Positions 1-8,678 of a DNA stretch of 55,981 nt are shown here, in pieces; position 1 is the stretch's first letter; the number at the start of each line of letters is the position of its first letter. The position numbers and the translations under genes were made by a program. The notes under the pieces were generated by a model, which worked only from the letters and a program-made list of their open reading frames with translations, did no database searches and was not told where the DNA came from. Source of the stretch: JBLHKS01 sp047620505 (GTDB lineage: Bacteria > Verrucomicrobiota > Verrucomicrobiia > Verrucomicrobiales > DEV007); contig JBLHKS010000021.1 in assembly GCA_047620505.1 (NCBI GenBank), positions 1-55,981 of the forward strand, given 5' to 3'.

Positions 1-96
1 ATAAACGAAAACGGAGCGAGACACGTGGCAATGAAGCCACACCGGAGGAGGGAAGAGCTTTTGAAGTTCATCAGGCCGAGGCAGAAGAAAGTTTGA
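1..96 (+). CDS. C-terminal end of an unidentified protein (partial)
   Basis: Frame 1 is open from the window edge to a TGA at 94-96, giving 31 residues that are very basic and end in RPRQKKV. The next gene is convergent, so a plus-strand gene ending here is reasonable. I do not recognise the family. Frame 3 is also open here and runs antisense through the ankyrin gene, so the choice of frame rests only on the sensible stop position and basic tail. Confidence 0.3.
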   Translation: MNENGARHVAMKPHRRREELLKFIRPRQKKV

Positions 97-127
97 ATAA
101 AACTTGCGCCAATGAACAAACTTTTCG

Positions 128-144
128 GTGGCTAGGCAAGCCAC
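128..144. terminator. small hairpin between convergent genes, possible terminator
   Basis: GTGGCT (128-133) and AGCCAC (139-144) form a perfect 6-bp stem with a 5-nt loop between the two convergent stop codons at 96 and 165. There is no clear T-run on either side, so a terminator role is only suggested by position. Confidence 0.22.
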
Positions 145-164
145 GATTTCTAACAAAGCCCGAT

Positions 165-1649
165 TTAAAGCCGGTCGGCTGGCCTGTCGTGTCTACGAAG
201 CTGAACAACTTGATGGGTATTCAGATTCTCGATCATCACCTGAGTCGGGCCGACGGCAGTGACTCGGAATTTCTGGCTGACGCCGCCGCGACGGATCTGA
301 AATTCGTCTCCGCGGCGTAGATCGAATTCCGTATCGCCACTTCCTTTGTAGCCGATGATCGCGAAGGCCCCACTGCCGTTCGCGGGCATGCCGCTAACGA
401 GAATGTGCTCTCGACCCGAGCTCTGATCGCGTAGAACCATTTCTGAGGCATCGACCATCGGGCCGCCAGCTGGAGTCCGCATGAGACGCGGCGTGATCGA
501 AACTACCTGAAGTCCTGTGTCGCCGATGATTCGGCCCTCATAGGCGGTCTGCGGCTGATCATCGCCGTAAAGCAGCCGAACCGTCGCTGTGCCGAGCTGC
601 GCGGAAACCAAGGTCAGCGGAAGCGGATCGTTAACGAAATTGCGCAGCTCAAAAAACTCGTGGAGGTAGTCGTCGGTGAAATTCGAATCGATGCTGAGTG
701 CCTGGCCGTGAAGCAGCGGGCGATTGGTGCCGGCGGTCGGGCGCTGCGGGACAGGCTCAGCGGTCAGGCTGGAAACGGGCGTGAGAGCGGTTGGTGGGCT
801 TGTCAGGGCGGGTGCGGCCGAAGCAACGAGGAGACGCGGGCCGGAACGCGCGGAATTTGGAGAACTTGGCTGGAGACGCGATTGATTCAGCAGCTGCTGG
901 ACGTCCGAGCGACCGTTGGAGGCGGCGAGGTCGGCGGCCGTGCTGCCGTCCACGTCTTGCGTGAACGGGTTTGCGCCTCGCTGGATCAGCAGTCTGACCG
1001 CTTCAAGATTACCGTTCTGCGCCGCCATCATCAAAGGCGTCTTGCCCGAGGCGTTATGCGTGTCGGCGATCGCGCCCGCTTCCAGCAAAGCGTCGATCAC
1101 GTCCGGATTTCCTCCGATTGCCGCGACCAGAATCGCGTCGTCGAGATTGCTCTTGGAAACGGGAGCCAGTCGCCGAGTTGCCGAAGCGTGGCCGCCGTAA
1201 GCCGCGAGGGTTAGCGGTGTCCAGCCTTTGGCGTCTTTCAGTTTCGGGTTCGCGCCGGAATTGAGTAGGAATTTCACGGTTTCGCCGTGCCCATTCGCAC
1301 TGGCGTTGTGCAGCGCATTTCGTTTGAAACGGCCTGCAAAATTGATCGACGCCCCAAAACTGATCAGCTTTTGAGCGAGCGAAACGTGTCCGGCGGAGGA
1401 GACTTCAATCAGAGCGGTGTCGCCGTTCGGGCCGGTTTGGTTTACCGGCATTCCACTCTCAACAAATCGCTGGACCGCCAGCTCATCGCCAGCCTTGGCT
1501 GCGCGGAAGAAGTCTTCGGTAGAAAAATTATAACCGAGAGTTCGAAGCGATTGTTCGGGTGAAGATTCGGAATCGGTACACCCCGTTGAAAACAGGCTGA
1601 TCAGAAACGTCAGGCAAAGTCCGAAGACGGCTACGGCCGAGAGATTCAT
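165..1649 (-). CDS. ankyrin-repeat lipoprotein
   Basis: 494 aa. The N-terminus is a hydrophobic signal ending in a lipobox, FSTGC, with Cys24 as the lipidated residue, so it is probably anchored on the periplasmic side of a membrane. Residues about 45-260 hold ankyrin repeats with the usual G-x-TPL and LL-x-x-GA signatures. A Pro/Ser/Thr-rich linker follows (about 265-315), then a beta-rich C-terminal domain (about 340-480) that I cannot name; its stretch with DEFQIRRGG resembles small domains of pilus or secretion assembly proteins, but that is weak. The prepilin peptidase gene lies nearby on the other strand. Likely a protein-binding scaffold; partner unknown. One copy of the dispersed palindrome (888-899) encodes QQLL in it. 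Confidence 0.85.
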   Translation of the reverse strand: MNLSAVAVFGLCLTFLISLFSTGCTDSESSPEQSLRTLGYNFSTEDFFRAAKAGDELAVQRFVESGMPVNQTGPNGDTALIEVSSAGHVSLAQKLISFGASINFAGRFKRNALHNASANGHGETVKFLLNSGANPKLKDAKGWTPLTLAAYGGHASATRRLAPVSKSNLDDAILVAAIGGNPDVIDALLEAGAIADTHNASGKTPLMMAAQNGNLEAVRLLIQRGANPFTQDVDGSTAADLAASNGRSDVQQLLNQSRLQPSSPNSARSGPRLLVASAAPALTSPPTALTPVSSLTAEPVPQRPTAGTNRPLLHGQALSIDSNFTDDYLHEFFELRNFVNDPLPLTLVSAQLGTATVRLLYGDDQPQTAYEGRIIGDTGLQVVSITPRLMRTPAGGPMVDASEMVLRDQSSGREHILVSGMPANGSGAFAIIGYKGSGDTEFDLRRGDEFQIRRGGVSQKFRVTAVGPTQVMIENLNTHQVVQLRRHDRPADRL

Positions 1650-1747
1650 AAATGATCTGAGAAAGGTCAGCCGACATGGTGGGAGAATTTCTGATTAACG
1701 TCAATTAGTTTTACGGAAATCCTAATTATCTTGGTTTTCGATAGAAT

Positions 1748-2092
1748 CTACGGGGAATCGAGAGTCGAGCCAGGTCTGCGGACTTCGCGGAAAAGAAGCA
1801 AGCCGCGCCAGAGTACGCCCATTCCTGCTCCGATGATTGAGAGGATTCCAGCGATCCAGCCGAATCCCAGACCGTAAAACCACTTCCCGATTTCTGTTTT
1901 AGCGAAGGGCATATTTCCGCCTTCTGCTTCCTCATCATCGTTAAATCGGTGGTCATCGTCGTGAAAACCGCCTCGATGCGGGCCAGAATCCCGATCGTGG
2001 CGGTCGTCCCAGTCTCTAGCAGCTGCTGGCGAGACTAACAGGAGACTGGCGATGCTCGCCGCGAAGAAAGTAGAGCCAAGAAAAACGTTCAT
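1748..2092 (-). CDS. small exported or membrane protein, His/Asp-rich
   Basis: 114 aa if started at the Met at 2092, which places a clean signal peptide first (cleavage near SPAAA). A longer frame reaches 2209 but its extra residues are charged and would hide the signal. The middle is rich in Asp, His and Gly, and residues about 78-102 form one membrane segment. No family recognised. It is transcribed divergently from pilD, with 128 nt between the starts. One dispersed palindrome copy (2018-2029) encodes Ala-Ala-Ala at the signal cleavage region. No good Shine-Dalgarno is seen. Confidence 0.55.
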   Translation of the reverse strand: MNVFLGSTFFAASIASLLLVSPAAARDWDDRHDRDSGPHRGGFHDDDHRFNDDEEAEGGNMPFAKTEIGKWFYGLGFGWIAGILSIIGAGMGVLWRGLLLFREVRRPGSTLDSP

Positions 2093-2220
2093 GAGATAAG
2101 CAAGGGTGGTTGGACGCCGCTCCAGACGGCTCCAAACACTGACCTTGCGCGAACCGAGGCAAGTGCGATCAAGGACCTGGCCAAAAGCTAATTTTCGTTT
2201 ACCATTCACAAATCCGAAGA

Positions 2221-3414
2221 ATGTACTCTTCCAGCCTTACTCCTATCCTCGGCGCTGTGGACAGCCTCAGCCATCCGATCTTTCTCATCTTTGCTCTCGT
2301 GGTAGGGGCATGCGTCGGCTCGTTTCTAAACGTCGTCATTTATCGAGTGCCGCGAGAAATCGGCCTTTCGAAGCCCTTGCGATCGTTCTGCCCCTCTTGC
2401 AAAAAGCAGATCCCTTCCTGGCTGAATATTCCGATTTTGAGCTGGATCCTGCTGCGCGGAAAATGCGCCGAGTGCAAATCGCCGATCGCAGTCCGTTACG
2501 TGATGGTCGAGGCGCTCACCGCGCTGCTTTTCGGCATCGTTTGGGTCAAATTCTCCATCTACGGCTGGCCGATCGCGCTGATGATCTGGATCTTTATCTC
2601 GTTGCTGATCTCCGCCACTTTTATCGATTTCGAGCACTATATTATTCCGGACGGGATCACGATTGGAGGCATGATCGTGGGCTTGGCGTTGGCTGCCCTG
2701 ACCGCTTTGGTTCCGCCTCAATGGACGTTGGAAGTTCGGCATACATTCGAGCTGCACGGCGTCCGCAACGTCAACTGGCTGCGAGGGCTTTGCTATTCGG
2801 GCCTCGGTGCCGCTACTGGATTCGCGTTGATCTGGACGGTTGTTCAACTCGGAAAACTCGCCTTCGGGCGCAATGTCAGGAAATTTGAAAAGCCGCAGGC
2901 GTGGAAAATTTATCAACCTAATCCGGACGACGAACCGCAATTGGAGATTGGCGACGAAACGCTGCTCTGGTCCGACATGTTCGCTCGCGAAAGCGATAAA
3001 CTCGTGATCGAAGTCAGCGATTTGATGTTGAACGGAAAAGCTGACGATGGCGACGAGATCATCATTTTCTGGAATCGCGCTGAGATTGGCGAGACCACGA
3101 TCAATCTGGAACAGCTGGAATTGATCGAGGGCAAAACGCTTAAAATGGTCCAGCCGCGCGAGGCAATGGGATTTGGCGATGTGAAATTCGTCGCGATGAT
3201 CGGCGCTTTTCTCGGCTGGGAAGCGACCGTATTCAGCTTGGTCGGCGGAGCCGTGATCGGAGCTCTCGTCGGGACGCTCCAACGCGTGATCGGCGGCGAG
3301 CGCTGGGCGAAGCCGATCCCATTCGGCCCGTACCTTGCCCTCGCGGCGATGGTCTACCTTTTCTGGGGCGAAGCGATTAAGGCTTGGTATATCGGATTGT
3401 CGTATCCAGGTTGA
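2221..3414 (+). CDS. pilD: prepilin peptidase / N-methyltransferase (type IV pilin or type II secretion)
   Basis: 397 aa membrane aspartic peptidase that cleaves the leader from type IV prepilins or pseudopilins and methylates the new N-terminus. Visible hallmarks are the GSFLNVVIYRVP segment, the zinc-binding cysteines Cys57/60/82/85 of the N-terminal domain, the first catalytic Asp in FIDFEHYIIPD (Asp136) and the second in GFGDVKF near residue 317. Several membrane segments surround them. The protein is about 110 residues longer than usual because a soluble, acidic, beta-rich insert (about residues 225-310) sits just before the second catalytic motif. mtnA follows 5 nt after the stop. Confidence 0.93.
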   Translation: MYSSSLTPILGAVDSLSHPIFLIFALVVGACVGSFLNVVIYRVPREIGLSKPLRSFCPSCKKQIPSWLNIPILSWILLRGKCAECKSPIAVRYVMVEALTALLFGIVWVKFSIYGWPIALMIWIFISLLISATFIDFEHYIIPDGITIGGMIVGLALAALTALVPPQWTLEVRHTFELHGVRNVNWLRGLCYSGLGAATGFALIWTVVQLGKLAFGRNVRKFEKPQAWKIYQPNPDDEPQLEIGDETLLWSDMFARESDKLVIEVSDLMLNGKADDGDEIIIFWNRAEIGETTINLEQLELIEGKTLKMVQPREAMGFGDVKFVAMIGAFLGWEATVFSLVGGAVIGALVGTLQRVIGGERWAKPIPFGPYLALAAMVYLFWGEAIKAWYIGLSYPG

Positions 3415-3419
3415 TCCGC

Positions 3420-4511
3420 ATGAATGTCGACGGAAAACATTTCCGCACGATCTGGCTCCATCCAGAGGACTCTGACATTGTGCAAATAATCGATCAGCGG
3501 CACCTGCCGTTTGAGTTTGTGATCGAGGATTTGCGAAGCGTTGACGAAGTTGCCGCTGCGATTCGAGATATGCACGTTCGAGGTGCTGGATTGATCGGCG
3601 CGACCGCAGGGTGGGGGATTTACGTTGCTGTTAAGACCGGCGCGAACCTCCAGGATTCCGCTGAGCAACTGCTGGCGACTCGGCCGACCGCGATCAATTT
3701 GCGTTGGGCGATCGAGCGTCAGCTCAAGGCTCTTGAGAACGCGGACGATCTTTTGGAAACCGCGCGCCAAACCGCTGAGTCGATCGCCGACGAGGACGCC
3801 GAGGCCTGCCGCTGTATCGGCGAGCATGGCCTTCAGTTGATTCGGGAGATCGCCGATGCTAAGCCGGGTGGAGGGCCAGTCAATATTCTCACGCACTGCA
3901 ACGCCGGGTGGCTCGCGTTCGTCGATTTCGGATCGGCGACGGCTCCGATTTACGCGGCTCACGATGCAGGGATCCCGGTTCACGTCTGGGTCGACGAAAC
4001 CCGTCCGCGAAACCAGGGAGCCAGGCTAACAGCTTGGGAACTTGGTCAACATGGCGTCCCGCACACCGTGATTCCGGACAACGTTGGAGGTCATCTCATG
4101 CAAAACGGCAAAGTCGATCTCGTTATCACAGGGACGGACCGGACGACGTTCACCGGCGATGTCGCCAACAAAATTGGGACGTATCTCAAAGCGTTAGCCG
4201 CAAAAGACAACGCCGTTCCATTTTACGTCGCGCTGCCGTCTTCGACTTTCGACTGGAAAATCCGGGATGGCGTCGCTGAGATTCCGATCGAACAGCGCGG
4301 CGGCGAAGAAGTCACCCTGATCGATGGCGTCGCCGAAACGGGCGAAGTCACGACGGTTCGACTGACGCCTGAGTCGTCCCCTGCCGCCAATTTTGCTTTC
4401 GACGTGACTCCCTCGCGGTTGGTAACGGGCTTGATCACCGAACGCGGCGTTTGCGACGCTTCGGAAAACGGAGTTCTTGGCCTTTATCCCGAAAAGGCGC
4501 AACCTTCGTGA
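3420..4511 (+). CDS. mtnA: S-methyl-5-thioribose-1-phosphate isomerase
   Basis: 363 aa from the Met at 3420, just after the pilD stop; a longer frame starts inside pilD and is not needed. The enzyme converts methylthioribose-1-phosphate to methylthioribulose-1-phosphate in the methionine salvage pathway. The sequence carries the eIF2B-alpha/MtnA fold signatures: RGAGLIGATAGWG, the catalytic Cys in LTHCNAG, VWVDETRPRNQGARLT, and the catalytic Asp in ITGTDR. The end is normal for the family. No other salvage genes are next to it; cotranscription with pilD looks fortuitous. Confidence 0.95.
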   Translation: MNVDGKHFRTIWLHPEDSDIVQIIDQRHLPFEFVIEDLRSVDEVAAAIRDMHVRGAGLIGATAGWGIYVAVKTGANLQDSAEQLLATRPTAINLRWAIERQLKALENADDLLETARQTAESIADEDAEACRCIGEHGLQLIREIADAKPGGGPVNILTHCNAGWLAFVDFGSATAPIYAAHDAGIPVHVWVDETRPRNQGARLTAWELGQHGVPHTVIPDNVGGHLMQNGKVDLVITGTDRTTFTGDVANKIGTYLKALAAKDNAVPFYVALPSSTFDWKIRDGVAEIPIEQRGGEEVTLIDGVAETGEVTTVRLTPESSPAANFAFDVTPSRLVTGLITERGVCDASENGVLGLYPEKAQPS

Positions 4512-4558
4512 AATCCTGCGGCCTGGCACGCCGTGATTCATCCAACACCAATTTTTCT

Positions 4559-5788
4559 ATGAATCGTCGATACCTATCCGCCCTCTTTTGTCTTCTCCCA
4601 ATCCTCCCAGCAGCTGCTGAGGAAAACTGGCCGCAATTCCGAGGTCCGCTCGGCACCGGTCACTCTAATGATGCGGAAGTCCCGACCGAATGGGAATCCT
4701 CGAACGTCGCTTGGAAGACGGAGCTGAAAGGAAACGGACAATCGTCGGTCGTTAACTGGGGAGGCAAACTTTTCCTCACCAGCGCCAATGCGGATGGCGG
4801 CGAGCGCTACGTCCATTGCCTCGATCGCACGACCGGCAAAATTCTTTGGGAAGAGACGATTACGTGCTCTAAACCGGGAGAAGCTCACAAAATGAATTCG
4901 TTCGCCACGCCGAGCTGCGTGACGGACGGCAAGAACGTCGTCGCCTTTTTTGGTGAGGGCGGAATTCACTGTTTTGATCTGGAAGGGAACAAAAAGTGGT
5001 CGACCAATCTCGGTGACTTCCCTGGAAGCTGGGGCATCGCGGCATCGCCGATTCTTGTGGGCGGCGCGATCGTTCAGAACTGCGATTCGGTCGGCGCATC
5101 GCGGATTGTCGCGCTTCAGCCTGACACCGGCGAAATCATGTGGAGCACCGATCGCGAAGAAATGCCGCGCGGCGGTTGGTCGACTCCAATTCTGGTCGAG
5201 GCAGGTGGAAACACGGAGCTGGTGTTGAATGGCGAGTTTGGCGTGAATGCTTACGATCCGAAAAGCGGCAAGGATCTCTGGTTCTGTAAAGCGTTCAACG
5301 GACGCGGTTCTCCGATGCCGGATTTCGCCAATGGCCTGCTTTATGTCGTTAACGGAAAGCCGGGCGACACCTACGTTGTTAAGCCAGGCGGCAAGGGCGA
5401 CGTGACCGAGACCAACATGGTTTGGCACGGCAAGCGTAACGGCGGACGCGATTTGCCGGGGCCTGCTGCGGTCGGCGATTACGTTTTGATCTCCAGCATG
5501 TCCGGCGTGATCACCTGCTACGACGCCAAATCCGGCGAGGAAATCTATGCAGATCGCTTAGGCGAGCCGTTTCCGGTTTCCGCATCGCCGCTGGTCGCAA
5601 ACGGGCTTGTCTACTTCACGTCTGAAGCCGGCGAGACGGTCGTCGTTAAACCTGGAAAAGAATTGGAAATCATTAGCCGAAATCCGATCGGAGCCAAGAG
5701 CGGCGAGATCTTCCGTGCGACTCTTTCTCCAATCCAAGGCCATATCTTTACGCGATCACAGAACGTCGTTTACTGCATCGGCAAGTGA
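4559..5788 (+). CDS. secreted PQQ-type beta-propeller protein
   Basis: 409 aa from the Met at 4559, which gives a clean signal peptide ending LPAAAEENWP. An upstream in-frame Met overlaps mtnA and is unlikely. The mature protein begins WPQFRGPLGTG, the typical opening of verrucomicrobial and planctomycetal propellers, and shows repeated blades of the type D-x-x-T-G-x-x-x-W (for example LDRTTGKILWEE, YDPKSGKDLWF, YDAKSGEEIY). Role is unknown; such proteins are usually periplasmic scaffolds, and binding of PQQ itself is not implied. The stop lies 4 nt from the convergent pafA stop. A dispersed palindrome copy (4608-4619) encodes Ala-Ala-Ala at the signal cleavage site. Confidence 0.88.
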   Translation: MNRRYLSALFCLLPILPAAAEENWPQFRGPLGTGHSNDAEVPTEWESSNVAWKTELKGNGQSSVVNWGGKLFLTSANADGGERYVHCLDRTTGKILWEETITCSKPGEAHKMNSFATPSCVTDGKNVVAFFGEGGIHCFDLEGNKKWSTNLGDFPGSWGIAASPILVGGAIVQNCDSVGASRIVALQPDTGEIMWSTDREEMPRGGWSTPILVEAGGNTELVLNGEFGVNAYDPKSGKDLWFCKAFNGRGSPMPDFANGLLYVVNGKPGDTYVVKPGGKGDVTETNMVWHGKRNGGRDLPGPAAVGDYVLISSMSGVITCYDAKSGEEIYADRLGEPFPVSASPLVANGLVYFTSEAGETVVVKPGKELEIISRNPIGAKSGEIFRATLSPIQGHIFTRSQNVVYCIGK

Positions 5789-5792
5789 ATCG

Positions 5793-7130
5793 TCAGGGAG
5801 TGAACGGATCCGACAATTCGAGAGTGTAACCATCGCCTCGAATTTCGGCCCAATCGATCATGTAGTCTTCGCCTTTGATGTCTCGCATCAGCCTGCCGCG
5901 CTTTTCTGAGCGGCAGCCAAGCGGTGGGGTCTTCGTTGGATCGACATCGAGCGGCGGCGACCAGGCCGGGTCCTCAACTGCGAAGGGCAAACCGAGGCTT
6001 CGTTCAGGATCGATGTTGTGGTACTCCAGATCCTGAGCGGCAACCCACGGATCGGAATAATCAATACCCTCGGATTTACAAAAAGCGTCGAGCAGATATT
6101 TCTTCGTGACCCAGTCGACTACGCCCAGCAGCTGCTGGCGGTCATTTTCGAGCCAATTGAGCACTTTGAGCCACCAGGAAAGCACGGCGTCCGTCTCTTC
6201 GTCGCGCCCACCAAACTCTTTGGCGCAGGCTTCCTGGAATTGACCTAACAAGTCCACCGCGGCGACTTCTTTCCCGCTTTGAAGCGTCGCCAACCACGGA
6301 CCGTCTGGCTTGTAAGAAATTTGCCGCAGGGTTTCCACAGCCTCGTTTAGAATAATAGAAGGCATCGCATCGGCATCGAGCAGATCGAGCACCAGGCGCG
6401 TTGTTCCAGCTTTCAAAAACAGCGCGCCAGGAAGCACGTTTGTGTCGCCCTGAAGAAGGTGGAGTCGCCGGTATTTCGTCGGGTCCGCGAGAGGCTCGTC
6501 TCGTGTGTTGATGATCGCTCGATTTCCCTGAACCCATTCGAAAAAGTCGTTCTGAATGTAGTCGGCGCGTTGCGAAATCTGGAAACAATTCATTTCCTCC
6601 GGCTCAATCGGCTGGCGTCGAAACCGGTAGCTCCGGACGCTCCCAACGCGGCCTGCGCCAGCGTACAACGTGCGTAAAGTCAGGAACGCGAGTAGCGAGT
6701 GGACGTTCTTTTCGGTGGTCGGCGTGTTTCGTAGAATCAGGTAATTTTCGTGGCAACCGAAAGTCGCGCCCGTGTAGTGATCCACATTGTTTCGGACGAA
6801 GCTGACATCATCGGCGTAACCGAGCTCCGCTAGTGCTCTAGTCAGGATTCGATCTCCAGCGCGATCCCAGCTAACCAAATCGCGCACAGTCGCGCATTCA
6901 GGAGTGCAGACCTCAGCATGGCCCATATCGATATAAAATCGGCCGCCGTTATACAGAAAGCCGCCATTCCCAGGAGGCTCATCCCAATCACGGTGATGGA
7001 CGTCGAGAAGTCCGTAGCGGCGCTTTTCAAAAATCCAATCCCGAACCTGAGTTATGATCGAACTTCCGGCGATCTCGTCTTTAGCGAGGCAGCCGTATTC
7101 TGTTTCCAAGCCTGCGATCCGATTCAGCAT
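5793..7130 (-). CDS. pafA: PafA/Dop-family ligase, probable UBact-protein ligase
   Basis: 445 aa carboxylate-amine ligase of the PafA/Dop family (glutamine-synthetase-like fold). It would use ATP to join the C-terminal Glu of UBact to lysines on target proteins. Seen: IAGLETEYG with Glu9, the nucleotide and magnesium site, NGGRFYIDMGHAE with Asp68 in the place of the catalytic Asp of PafA, GCHENYLI, ISQRADYI and INTRDEPLADP. I see no Dop-loop insertion after the first motif, and UBact here already ends in Glu, so ligase fits better than deamidase; a depupylase-like activity cannot be excluded. Last gene of the cluster, 3 nt after prcA. A palindrome copy (6126-6137) encodes QQLL. Confidence 0.9.
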   Translation of the reverse strand: MLNRIAGLETEYGCLAKDEIAGSSIITQVRDWIFEKRRYGLLDVHHRDWDEPPGNGGFLYNGGRFYIDMGHAEVCTPECATVRDLVSWDRAGDRILTRALAELGYADDVSFVRNNVDHYTGATFGCHENYLILRNTPTTEKNVHSLLAFLTLRTLYAGAGRVGSVRSYRFRRQPIEPEEMNCFQISQRADYIQNDFFEWVQGNRAIINTRDEPLADPTKYRRLHLLQGDTNVLPGALFLKAGTTRLVLDLLDADAMPSIILNEAVETLRQISYKPDGPWLATLQSGKEVAAVDLLGQFQEACAKEFGGRDEETDAVLSWWLKVLNWLENDRQQLLGVVDWVTKKYLLDAFCKSEGIDYSDPWVAAQDLEYHNIDPERSLGLPFAVEDPAWSPPLDVDPTKTPPLGCRSEKRGRLMRDIKGEDYMIDWAEIRGDGYTLELSDPFTP

Positions 7131-7133
7131 CGC

Positions 7134-7847
7134 TTAACCAACTTCAAGGCTCTGATATTTTACGCGTTCGTCGCCATTTCGATCGAGTAGCGCCGCTTCA
7201 ACCTGTTTTCCATCGAGATCAATTTCATCGATCCCTGCGACCACTTTGAGAGCGTCGTCAAATTCGCTCGATTTCACCATCGCCTGCCAAGCGGTCAGGA
7301 GAACTCGGATCGCGCGCTCCTGCGGGTCGTCGGCGCCCAGGTTTTTTTCAATCCAACCACGTGCGTTTTCGCCAGCCTGCTTGTTCTGAGAAATGACCGC
7401 GATTCCGCCTCGTTGACGTTGGAAATCGCCGTCGTAATTTAGAGTGAAGATTGTGTCATCTTCGCTGGTTTGGCCAACCTCGGCAAAGACGCTGTCGACC
7501 ATCAGGGGAGGCGAATAGATTTGTTCGAAGCTGTTTTTCAGCGCGGTGCTGAGCGCGTAGCTGATCAAGCGGCGGAGGGCAACATCGTCCGGCGAACGAT
7601 TGAAGGATTCCAGGTGCGCCGCCTCAATCGCGGTTTGACGCAGCTTCTCGATATCGACCGGATTTCCAAGCGCAGCCATGCCGTGCCGATCAAAAATTTC
7701 GAACACTTTCGACTGACCTAACCCGACTCCGAGCAGCAGAATTCCTTCCGGTCGCGAAGCCGCGAAAACCGGGGTCGCCTCGCGGATTTGATCCTCGATA
7801 TATTCGCGGCGGTGCCGGACCGCCTCAAGCCAGCGATAGGGTTCCAT
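7134..7847 (-). CDS. prcA: proteasome alpha subunit
   Basis: 237 aa from the Met at 7847, which follows the prcB stop by one base and is preceded by AAAGGA at Shine-Dalgarno distance; a longer frame (to 7886) would overlap prcB. It forms the outer rings of the 20S core and gates entry. The N-terminal helix MEPYRWLEAVRHRREYIEDQ corresponds to the gating region of actinobacterial PrcA, and the body keeps SKVFEIFDRHGMAALGNP and FAEVGQ blocks. As expected for alpha subunits there is no N-terminal catalytic Thr. Divergent from actinobacterial PrcA but clear from fold motifs and position between prcB and pafA. Confidence 0.9.
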   Translation of the reverse strand: MEPYRWLEAVRHRREYIEDQIREATPVFAASRPEGILLLGVGLGQSKVFEIFDRHGMAALGNPVDIEKLRQTAIEAAHLESFNRSPDDVALRRLISYALSTALKNSFEQIYSPPLMVDSVFAEVGQTSEDDTIFTLNYDGDFQRQRGGIAVISQNKQAGENARGWIEKNLGADDPQERAIRVLLTAWQAMVKSSEFDDALKVVAGIDEIDLDGKQVEAALLDRNGDERVKYQSLEVG

Positions 7848-7848
7848 G

Positions 7849-8643
7849 TCAGAGTCCTTTCGTCCAGAATTCAGCCTGCTGATCATCAGAGATAGTCGAA
7901 ATCCCCTCAGTCGTTAGTGTTTTGACCGTTGCGAAGCGTCCTAAGCCGGGGTCAACCCCGCCAGTCGCTGTGTCGATCTCCGCGGCAGTGATCAAGAGCC
8001 GGTTAGCAAGCACGATAGCCGCTTCGAGGTCCAGCTCGCGCGGTTTTGGCGAGCCCCATTGTTCAAGATACGAAAGCGCGCTGCGGATCGACGGTGATCC
8101 AGAACCGGACGCCGCAAAATCGGTCGCCTCAAATTGGGCCCCGAGTGGATCGTAGAAAAAGATGACCGGAGCAGGGGTCGGTAGCTGTAAATCGATTCCA
8201 GCAAAGACTGGCACGACGAGGCCGATTCCTTGAAGTGCGGCTGGCATGTTGTTTCGAAGCAGCTGGCTCAGCGCCCGAGTTCGAGCTCGCAGACTCATCC
8301 GCTGCAACTGGCTTCGGCGATAAAATTCGAAGCTCGTCTGGAGTGTCCGCGTCATCTCAAACGCAACCGCCGGTGAGCCGGCGATCGCCATCAGCGAGGC
8401 CTCGTCGACATCGACGATTTTCTCAACTTTGTCGGTAAAAACGATGTTGCCTGCGGTGGCTCGGTGATCCCCAACCATGATTACCCCATCGCGATAATGA
8501 AACGCGAAAACCGTCGTTGCATCGACGTGATGCCGCTCGCTCGACGCGTTCAAATTCACCCCGGCAAGCGGATTCTCCGGCAGCAGCTGCAGGAAATCGC
8601 CGTTCATCGCACGGGGTTGGATGGGGGAGTCGGTCGGAATCAT
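7849..8643 (-). CDS. prcB: proteasome beta subunit (catalytic)
   Basis: 264 aa. It has a 42-residue propeptide followed by the mature N-terminus TTVFAFHYRDGVIMVGDHRA. Thr43 is the nucleophile, with Asp59 and Lys75 at mature positions 17 and 33, and the AASGSGSPS segment supplying the later Ser residues, so the active site appears complete. It forms the inner rings of the 20S core. An internal Met13 is an alternative start inside the propeptide. It is 35 nt downstream of the lipoprotein gene and one base before prcA, so translation is probably coupled. A variant of the dispersed palindrome (8581-8590) lies in the propeptide. Confidence 0.95.
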   Translation of the reverse strand: MIPTDSPIQPRAMNGDFLQLLPENPLAGVNLNASSERHHVDATTVFAFHYRDGVIMVGDHRATAGNIVFTDKVEKIVDVDEASLMAIAGSPAVAFEMTRTLQTSFEFYRRSQLQRMSLRARTRALSQLLRNNMPAALQGIGLVVPVFAGIDLQLPTPAPVIFFYDPLGAQFEATDFAASGSGSPSIRSALSYLEQWGSPKPRELDLEAAIVLANRLLITAAEIDTATGGVDPGLGRFATVKTLTTEGISTISDDQQAEFWTKGL

Positions 8644-8678
8644 ACCTCAGAAATGCGCTAGGTCAGTTTGGACTCATT

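Noticed and set aside
2326..3282. 318-codon minus-strand open frame
   Set aside because: Antisense to the prepilin peptidase and without protein-like features.
3662..3676. GAGCAACTGCTGG, a near copy of the dispersed palindrome in mtnA
   Set aside because: The central CAGCTG is changed to CAACTG, so symmetry is lost. It was not counted.
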